Below, in pieces: positions 6,544 to 11,867 of a stretch of 11,867 nucleotides of DNA (the stretch's first letter is position 1; every line of letters starts with the position of its first letter). Origin of the DNA: Crocinitomicaceae bacterium (GTDB taxonomy: Bacteria; Bacteroidota; Bacteroidia; Flavobacteriales_D; Crocinitomicaceae); assembly GCA_024643585.1 (NCBI GenBank), contig JAHEMP010000048.1, positions 1 through 11,867 on the forward strand, in the 5' to 3' direction. The notes beneath the pieces were generated by a model. It did not search any database and had not been told where the DNA came from. It worked only from the letters and a program-made list of their open reading frames with translations. The position numbers and the translations under genes were made by a program.

Positions 6544-7668
6544 ATGGCTGGCATCTACATTCACATTCCTTTTTGTAAACAAAGGTGTTCGTATTGTGAT
6601 TTTCATTTTTCTACCACTTTCGAATCCTATCGCTCGAAAATGATTGATGCTTTGTGCCTAGAATTAATCTCTCGGTCGGAAGAGCTTAAAGCAGAGAAAA
6701 TCGAAACCCTATATTTTGGAGGAGGTACGCCAAGTCTTTTGAAGGAATCTGAGTTTAAAGCAATTTTTGACTCCATTCGCCAAAATTATCAACTCGGGAG
6801 CAATTTAGAGATTACACTTGAAGCAAATCCTGATGACATTCAGACCACCTCATTGCGATCTTGGCGAAAATTGGGTTTTAATCGGTTAAGCATCGGTTTG
6901 CAATCTTTTCGAGAAGAGGACTTGAAATGGATGAATCGCGCACATTCAGCAGAAGAAGCGAAAAACTGTGTTCTGTTGGCTCAAAGCGAAGGATTCAATG
7001 CAATTTCGGTTGATTTAATTTATGGCCTGCCTAATTTGCCTCAAGAAGTTTGGAAAGATCATATCCAAACGGTGGTTGGGTTTGGCGTGGATCACGTCTC
7101 CGCTTATTGTTTAACGGTTGAAGAAAAAACTCTTTTACACAAAAAAGTAAAAGACGGCATCCTAAAACCATCCAATGATGATGAACAATCCGAACAATTT
7201 AATTTGCTTCGTGGCGAGTTAAAAGATGCTGGATACATACATTACGAAATTTCTAATTTTTGCAAACCTGGTAAAGAGGCTAGACATAACTCTTCTTATT
7301 GGAAAGGAGAAAAATACATTGGAATTGGCCCCTCGGCTCACAGCTATTCGCTGTTAGCAAGGCGGTTCAATGTAGCTAATAACCAGCTCTATATTAAAAA
7401 TATCACGAACGGCACAACTTATTTCGAACAAGAGGTTTTAAGCGATAAGGATCGTTTCAATGAATTGTTATTGACGGGCCTTCGAACAAAATGGGGTGTT
7501 AAAATCAATAAGTTGCAGGATATTTTCAATCTTTCTGTTAGCTTTACAGATAGACTGCAAGAATTCAAAAATTCAGGTCAAATCGAAGAAATCGATGGAA
7601 CACTGTTTTTAACAGACGAAGGTTGGCTTATGGCTGATTTTATTGCCTGTGAGCTATTCGAAGGCTAG
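6544..7668 (+). CDS. hemW: Radical SAM family heme chaperone HemW (formerly HemN-like)
   Basis: A 374-residue protein with the radical-SAM cluster motif IPFCKQRCSYCDF near the N-terminus (Cys11, Cys15, Cys18), the SAM-binding GGGTPS (59-64) and a HemW-type HNSSYW...GIGPSAHS segment before the C-terminal HemN_C domain. The CDF after the third cysteine and the length near 375 favour HemW over true oxygen-independent coproporphyrinogen dehydrogenase (HemN, about 450 residues, CxxxCxxCxC). HemW binds heme and is proposed to deliver it to membrane respiratory enzymes. An imperfect -7-like box, TAATATTG (6532-6539), lies 4 nt before the ATG. Databases often mislabel this family as coproporphyrinogen III oxidase. 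Its place on the opposite strand, 2.5 kb from hemA, argues for separate transcription. Confidence 0.94.
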   Translation: MAGIYIHIPFCKQRCSYCDFHFSTTFESYRSKMIDALCLELISRSEELKAEKIETLYFGGGTPSLLKESEFKAIFDSIRQNYQLGSNLEITLEANPDDIQTTSLRSWRKLGFNRLSIGLQSFREEDLKWMNRAHSAEEAKNCVLLAQSEGFNAISVDLIYGLPNLPQEVWKDHIQTVVGFGVDHVSAYCLTVEEKTLLHKKVKDGILKPSNDDEQSEQFNLLRGELKDAGYIHYEISNFCKPGKEARHNSSYWKGEKYIGIGPSAHSYSLLARRFNVANNQLYIKNITNGTTYFEQEVLSDKDRFNELLLTGLRTKWGVKINKLQDIFNLSVSFTDRLQEFKNSGQIEEIDGTLFLTDEGWLMADFIACELFEG

Positions 7669-7710
7669 AATTTTTAAAATTTGATTTACGTTAATTTCAT
7701 AAAAACATGT

Positions 7711-7718
7711 TACTTTTG
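7711..7718 (+). promoter_or_regulatory. Candidate -7 box upstream of the PorE-like gene
   Basis: TACTTTTG matches the Bacteroidota -7 consensus TAnnTTTG exactly. It is 35 nt before the ATG at 7754, giving a plausible leader of about 28-30 nt. The -33 element is not clean: the nearest TTTG (7680-7683) is 27 nt upstream of the box, farther than the usual 19-21. It lies just after the hemW stop, so this gene is probably not dependent on hemW read-through. Confidence 0.5.
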
Positions 7719-7753
7719 CCATTGTTCTATTCATTAAAATCCTAAAGCTAGTT

Positions 7754-9838
7754 ATGAGACGTAGTTTTCTTTTCTTTTCTCTATTACTATGTGCTGTGAA
7801 CACTGTTTTTTCGCAGCGGAATGAAAATGAAATAAATACCTTCATAAAAGGCGCTGATGAGAAAGAGCTTTTGGAAATGAATTCCAATTTACTTATGGAA
7901 GGAATGTTCTATTTTTCTGACCTGGTAATTGATAAGCTTTTGATTCTTAAGCCAGAAAGTAGCAACTACAATTATCGAAAAGGATTTTCAACACTTGAAG
8001 TTTACAAAGATTACCAAAAGGCGATACCGTATTTTGAAAAAGCAATAAAAAGCATCAACAACAACTATGACATGTTTTCCATTAATGAAAACAACGCTCC
8101 ATCAGATGCCTATTTCTATTTGGGGAAATGCTACCATTTGAACGAAGAAATAGATAAAGCTGAAGAGAATTACAAAAAATTCAAGGAGTTTTCGCGGAAG
8201 AAGTCTGAACTTTTACCAGAAGTAGATTTACGCCTAGCGCAATGTATAGAAGCAAGAAAACATATGCAAAATCCAGCCAAAGTTTTCATAAATAATGTTG
8301 GTTCTGAGGTAAATACTCAATTTCCTGAATATAGTGCGGTAATATCATTGGACGGTACAGCCTTGTATTTTACCTCTAGAAGACCTTGGCCAAGAAAACT
8401 GAGTGAAGATTTTAAAGACCATAATTACAACCTTTACCCTGAAGATGTTTATGTAAGCTACCAAGATTACGATAGAAATTGGTTAGAACCTTTGCGTTTG
8501 AAATTTTGCGCTCCGGGAAGAAATGAAGCGACCGTAGGAGTTAGTCCCGATGAAAGAAAAATTTTCTTGTATCTCGATTCAACTGGTAATGGCGATATTT
8601 ACTATTCTGATTTTTACAAAGCCAGATTTAACGAAATCCACAAATTAGATGTCCCAGGAGTTAATACCGAATATTGGGAAGCTCACGCTGTTATTAGTCA
8701 AGACAAAAGCAGGTTCTACTTCGTATCCAATAGACCGCAAGGATATGGGGGAAGAGATATTTACTATTGTAATAATTTAGGAGATGATCAGTGGTCGGAA
8801 CCAATTAATATGGGGCCAAACATCAATACTCCCTATGATGAAGACTCTCCTTTCATTTCCATAGACAATAAAGTGCTTTATTATTCAAGCAATGGTCCGA
8901 AAAGCATTGGAGGTTTTGACATAATGAGAGCTAATTTAGACCAAAGTGGCAACTGGTCTCCTGGTGAAAATCTGGGTTATCCATTTAATTCTACTAATGA
9001 TGATATTTATTACACGACAACCGTTGACGGCTTAAAGGGATACATGACTTCCTTTCGGAAAAATGGAGAAGGCGAAAAGGACATTTATGAAATTCACAAT
9101 GAGTATTTAGGTCTACAAAATTTAACTGTTTTTTCTGGAAATATTACTTCTTCTGATGGTAAAGAAATCGATGAAAATTTGATTATTCAGGTACAAGTAA
9201 AATGTATTGACTGTGATAAAAACGAAACTAGAATAATCTATCCTCGACCACGTGATGGTTTTTTCATCTCTGGTTTGGAGCCATGTAAAAGTTATTCTGT
9301 TGATTACCACAGTTTAAGAGACACGAAGACTATTTACCATGATGCCTTTAAAACATCATGCGACACAAACTATAGAGTTGTCAAACGAAATTTGATCATT
9401 AATCCAAACGGCACGCTTTATAAACCTGTGACAGAGTTGGTATTCGATGAAAATATAAAGAACTTTCCCAATCCAGAATTTATACAATACCTTGGGTTTA
9501 ATAAAAACAAGTTGTCTGCTGAAGAAGGTGATTTGAACAAGTATTTAAAAGGTATAGAAAAGCAATTGGAAGAGGGTCGTGAAAAAATCACAATAAACAT
9601 ATACGCCTCCGCTTCAACCGTTCCGACAGAAACTTTCAAATCAAATGATTTGTTAGCTAAAAAAAGAGCCGAAAATATTAAAGCAAACTTGCAAGACTAT
9701 TTTAATAAGACACCTTATAAAAATAGGGTTACGATCAACATTTTGTCGGCAATGGTGCAGGGCCCTGAATACAAAGGTGATTCTGACAATGAAGAAAAGT
9801 ACGGACCTTACCAGTACGTAGGTTTGAAAACCAAGTAA
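7754..9838 (+). CDS. TPR / PD40 propeller / CRD-like / OmpA-like envelope protein (PorE-like architecture)
   Basis: A 694-residue secreted protein. The first 21 residues are a signal peptide ending FSQ; Cys13 lacks a proper lipobox (LLLC), so signal peptidase I is more likely than lipoprotein processing. TPR-like helices occupy about 55-165. Five PD40 blades are seen, starting near 190, 257, 307, 358 and 417, with recurrent DGTALYF, SPDERKIF, GGRDIYY and GGFDIM-type strands. A beta-sandwich, carboxypeptidase-regulatory-like region with four Cys follows (about 457-570). An OmpA-like C-terminus (about 595-694) keeps N631 and R638 of the NxxLxxxRA motif, but the usual HTD is replaced by YASAS (617-621). 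The order TPR-PD40-CRD-OmpA matches PorE (PG1058) of the type IX secretion apparatus. Many Bacteroidota carry paralogues of this plan, so a direct T9SS role is unproven. Confidence 0.82.
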   Translation: MRRSFLFFSLLLCAVNTVFSQRNENEINTFIKGADEKELLEMNSNLLMEGMFYFSDLVIDKLLILKPESSNYNYRKGFSTLEVYKDYQKAIPYFEKAIKSINNNYDMFSINENNAPSDAYFYLGKCYHLNEEIDKAEENYKKFKEFSRKKSELLPEVDLRLAQCIEARKHMQNPAKVFINNVGSEVNTQFPEYSAVISLDGTALYFTSRRPWPRKLSEDFKDHNYNLYPEDVYVSYQDYDRNWLEPLRLKFCAPGRNEATVGVSPDERKIFLYLDSTGNGDIYYSDFYKARFNEIHKLDVPGVNTEYWEAHAVISQDKSRFYFVSNRPQGYGGRDIYYCNNLGDDQWSEPINMGPNINTPYDEDSPFISIDNKVLYYSSNGPKSIGGFDIMRANLDQSGNWSPGENLGYPFNSTNDDIYYTTTVDGLKGYMTSFRKNGEGEKDIYEIHNEYLGLQNLTVFSGNITSSDGKEIDENLIIQVQVKCIDCDKNETRIIYPRPRDGFFISGLEPCKSYSVDYHSLRDTKTIYHDAFKTSCDTNYRVVKRNLIINPNGTLYKPVTELVFDENIKNFPNPEFIQYLGFNKNKLSAEEGDLNKYLKGIEKQLEEGREKITINIYASASTVPTETFKSNDLLAKKRAENIKANLQDYFNKTPYKNRVTINILSAMVQGPEYKGDSDNEEKYGPYQYVGLKTK

Positions 9839-9868
9839 TTTCAAATCATCATTTTCCGAGTTCTCCCA

Positions 9869-9876
9869 TAATTTTG
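9869..9876 (+). promoter_or_regulatory. Candidate -7 box upstream of the S9 peptidase gene
   Basis: TAATTTTG fits TAnnTTTG exactly and ends 27 nt before the ATG at 9904. It overlaps the left arm of an 8-bp inverted repeat, AATTTTGG (9870-9877) with CCAAAATT (9891-9898), so the site could be operator-controlled, or the repeat could form a small hairpin in the leader. No good -33 TTTG is seen. Confidence 0.4.
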
Positions 9877-9903
9877 GTAATTTGGCATTTCCAAAATTCT
9901 CAT

Positions 9904-11867
9904 ATGAAAATAGCGTCTACTTTACTTTTACTATTTACCATTTCATTTAGCTTTGGCCAGAAAAAAGTGCTGGACCACACTGTTTATAACGATTGGAAAT
10001 CCTTAAAAAGTCAGATTGTTTCAAAAGATGGTCGATATGTCTCCTATGAAATCACACCGCATCGTGGGGATGGTTATTTGTATTTATACGATACCAAAAA
10101 CAGCACTATAGATTCATTTTTTCGCGGCACGAGTGCAGAGTTCTCTGAATTGAATGATTTTTTCGTCTTTAAAAAAACGGCAGGATTCGACACATTGCGG
10201 ATCTGTGAATTAAAAAAAATCGACAAAAAGAAATGGCCAAAGGATTCTTTGTTTATTCTTCGTTTAGAGGATCGTGACCTGAAAAATGTTGCCTTACTGA
10301 AAAACTTTTCTGTTAATGAAACAAGCAATTGGATGGCGTATACCATCGACAGTAACTACGTTGAACCCAAAGCCGCTGAATCAAAAAAGAAAAAACGTTT
10401 TAATTGGTTCAAAAAGAAAAAGAAAAAAGAAGAACCTAAGAAAGCTAAAGTTTCTTCAGATGGAAATTACGCGTATCTATTTCGACCTTCGACTGAAAAG
10501 AAAATTGAATTTAAAAATGTGAAAGAGTATTTGTTCTCACCCAACGGAGAATTTTTTATCTTCAAACAACAGCAAAAAGTCGACGATGCCGAAGAGTTTA
10601 AACTAGTTGCCTACGACATCTATAAAGAGGAATATTTTACTATTGACTCATTGAAAACAGGAATTAGTAACTTATCCATTAGCAAAAGCGATAAGTTCTT
10701 TGCCTATTTGGCTACATCCGACACATCCAAAGTAAAAAACAACACCTTCTATCTATACGATCTTAAAGACAGACAGAAATACATTTATTTGGATAGCACA
10801 TCTATATACATTGATTCCAGTTTGTGCGTCAGTGAAAATCAACCTTTTGTTTTTACAGAAAATGAAAAATATCTTTTCCTTGGCTTGGATGATTTGAAAC
10901 GAAAAGAACCCGAAGATACTCTCTTGGCGTCAGAAAAAGCAAAATTGGATATCTGGCATTACGAAGAAAAAAGGAATCAACCCATGCAATTAGTAGAACT
11001 TGTGCGGGACAAAAAAAGAAGTGTTTTGCAAGCATTAAATCTTGTAACATTTGAATTGGTCGCTTTGGAAAATGATTCCATAAAAGCCTCTAGCAGCAAA
11101 TTTTTGGAAGGGGACTATATTCTTGGTAGAAACGATGACCCTTATTCTGTCGATTTCAATTGGGACTTTCCTTTTGCTGCAGATCATTATAGAATTTCCC
11201 TGATTGATGGAGATAAAGAACTTATTAAAAGAAGAGTCTATTTCGGAGGCGAGTTATCTCCGTCAGGGAAATATTACACGTATTTCGACAAAAAATCACT
11301 CCAACACATTTTAGTCGATTTGGATTCAAGAAAGGAAGAATGCATGTCGTGCCAATCGAAAACAATTAACTGGCAACAAGATGGAAATGGAACGCCGCAT
11401 GTTCAATATCCATTTGGCGTTTTGGGCTGGAAACGAGGAGAAAATGAAGTTTATGTCCAATCCGAATTTGACATTTGGAAATACGATGTTGCTAAGAAAA
11501 ACTTGACGTCAATAACGAATGGACAAGGGAAATTGGAGAATATCGAGTTCAGACCAAGAACCTGGAACAACGATAGTATCTACATTTCTTCGGAAAACTC
11601 CTATTTGTTAGCCACCAACCGTACAACCAAAGATGAGATGATTTATGAATGGATTGACAAGGGTGCACAAAACGAAATAGTCAAAGTTTACCAAACACCT
11701 CATGCCATCAATACCGTTCAGCGCAGCGAAAACGACTCAACAATTATTCTTAGAAAATCAAGTATAAAAGATTATGCTGATTTGTTTTTGATGGACAGTA
11801 ATTTTAAGAAAGAAAAAAGAATAAGTAAAACAAATCCTCAACAAGACGAATACAATTGGGCGACTGT
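9904..11867 (+). CDS. S9 (prolyl oligopeptidase) family peptidase, N-terminal propeller part, truncated by the window
   Basis: An open frame from ATG at 9904 to the right edge with no stop (654 codons plus 2 nt). A signal peptide of about 19 residues ends FSFGQ, so the product is exported, probably to the periplasm or outer membrane. The rest is a large beta-propeller-like region with WD/PD40-type strands (SSDGNYAY, SPNGEFF, SPSGKYY). Late segments such as QYPFGVLGWK, EVYVQSEFDIWKYD and, at the very end, the SKTNPQQDEYNW stretch resemble Bacteroidota S9 peptidases just ahead of the alpha/beta-hydrolase domain. The catalytic Ser/Asp/His are therefore beyond the window and activity cannot be judged. 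An unusual Lys-rich insertion lies at residues 160-183. It follows the PorE-like gene by 65 nt with its own candidate promoter. Confidence 0.82.
   Translation, partial: MKIASTLLLLFTISFSFGQKKVLDHTVYNDWKSLKSQIVSKDGRYVSYEITPHRGDGYLYLYDTKNSTIDSFFRGTSAEFSELNDFFVFKKTAGFDTLRICELKKIDKKKWPKDSLFILRLEDRDLKNVALLKNFSVNETSNWMAYTIDSNYVEPKAAESKKKKRFNWFKKKKKKEEPKKAKVSSDGNYAYLFRPSTEKKIEFKNVKEYLFSPNGEFFIFKQQQKVDDAEEFKLVAYDIYKEEYFTIDSLKTGISNLSISKSDKFFAYLATSDTSKVKNNTFYLYDLKDRQKYIYLDSTSIYIDSSLCVSENQPFVFTENEKYLFLGLDDLKRKEPEDTLLASEKAKLDIWHYEEKRNQPMQLVELVRDKKRSVLQALNLVTFELVALENDSIKASSSKFLEGDYILGRNDDPYSVDFNWDFPFAADHYRISLIDGDKELIKRRVYFGGELSPSGKYYTYFDKKSLQHILVDLDSRKEECMSCQSKTINWQQDGNGTPHVQYPFGVLGWKRGENEVYVQSEFDIWKYDVAKKNLTSITNGQGKLENIEFRPRTWNNDSIYISSENSYLLATNRTTKDEMIYEWIDKGAQNEIVKVYQTPHAINTVQRSENDSTIILRKSSIKDYADLFLMDSNFKKEKRISKTNPQQDEYNWAT

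Noticed and set aside
6544..7668. Calling this gene an oxygen-independent coproporphyrinogen III oxidase (HemN)
   Set aside because: The length, the CDF following the third cysteine and the HemW-type C-terminal motifs indicate the heme chaperone HemW instead.
7754..7816. Lipoprotein signal in the PorE-like protein at Cys13
   Set aside because: The residues before Cys13 are leucines, not the small residue needed at -1 of a lipobox; an ordinary signal peptide ending FSQ fits better.
1..11867. A mobile element, defence system, CRISPR array or biosynthetic cluster
   Set aside because: No transposase, integrase, nuclease, spacer-repeat array or assembly-line enzyme is visible; the genes are core metabolism, RNA modification and envelope proteins.

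Overview
This is an AT-rich chromosomal window of ordinary housekeeping and cell-envelope genes. It most likely comes from a member of the Bacteroidota, probably order Flavobacteriales. Supporting signs are TAnnTTTG-type -7 promoter boxes, weak or absent Shine-Dalgarno sequences, a RicT/PSP1 protein with a Cys-rich N-terminus, a TPR/PD40/OmpA-like envelope protein, signal peptides ending in F-S-Q or F-G-Q, and C5-pathway heme genes. No phage, transposase, CRISPR, tRNA or rRNA signature is visible.

Layout: positions 1-4041 are all on the minus strand. Read in the direction of transcription they are hemA (glutamyl-tRNA reductase), hemC (3 nt downstream), a 317-nt gap filled mostly by a structured repeat-like element, hemD, then a RicT-family gene that runs off the left edge. 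hemA is divergent from rsmI (16S rRNA C1402 2'-O-methyltransferase, plus strand) across a 190-nt spacer holding AGTGGAGAGT-type repeats and a hairpin. Two tandem copies of a palindromic 27-29-nt unit lie at the end of rsmI. A VAT1-like quinone oxidoreductase follows, meeting a small hypothetical gene (minus strand) tail to tail. That small gene is divergent from hemW, a radical-SAM heme chaperone.

The right third holds two secreted or envelope proteins with their own predicted promoters. One is a 694-residue TPR/PD40/CRD-like/OmpA-like protein whose domain order recalls the type IX secretion component PorE. The other is the N-terminal beta-propeller part of an S9 (prolyl oligopeptidase) family peptidase, cut by the right edge before its catalytic domain.

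Functionally, hemA, hemC and hemD supply successive enzymes of tetrapyrrole synthesis (glutamyl-tRNA to glutamate-1-semialdehyde, porphobilinogen to hydroxymethylbilane, then to uroporphyrinogen III), and hemW acts at the heme-delivery end. I found no convincing new multi-gene system. The most interesting signals are small non-coding repeats (1651-1866, 4941-4996, 4146-4217) and the divergent OmpA-like domain of the PorE-like protein.
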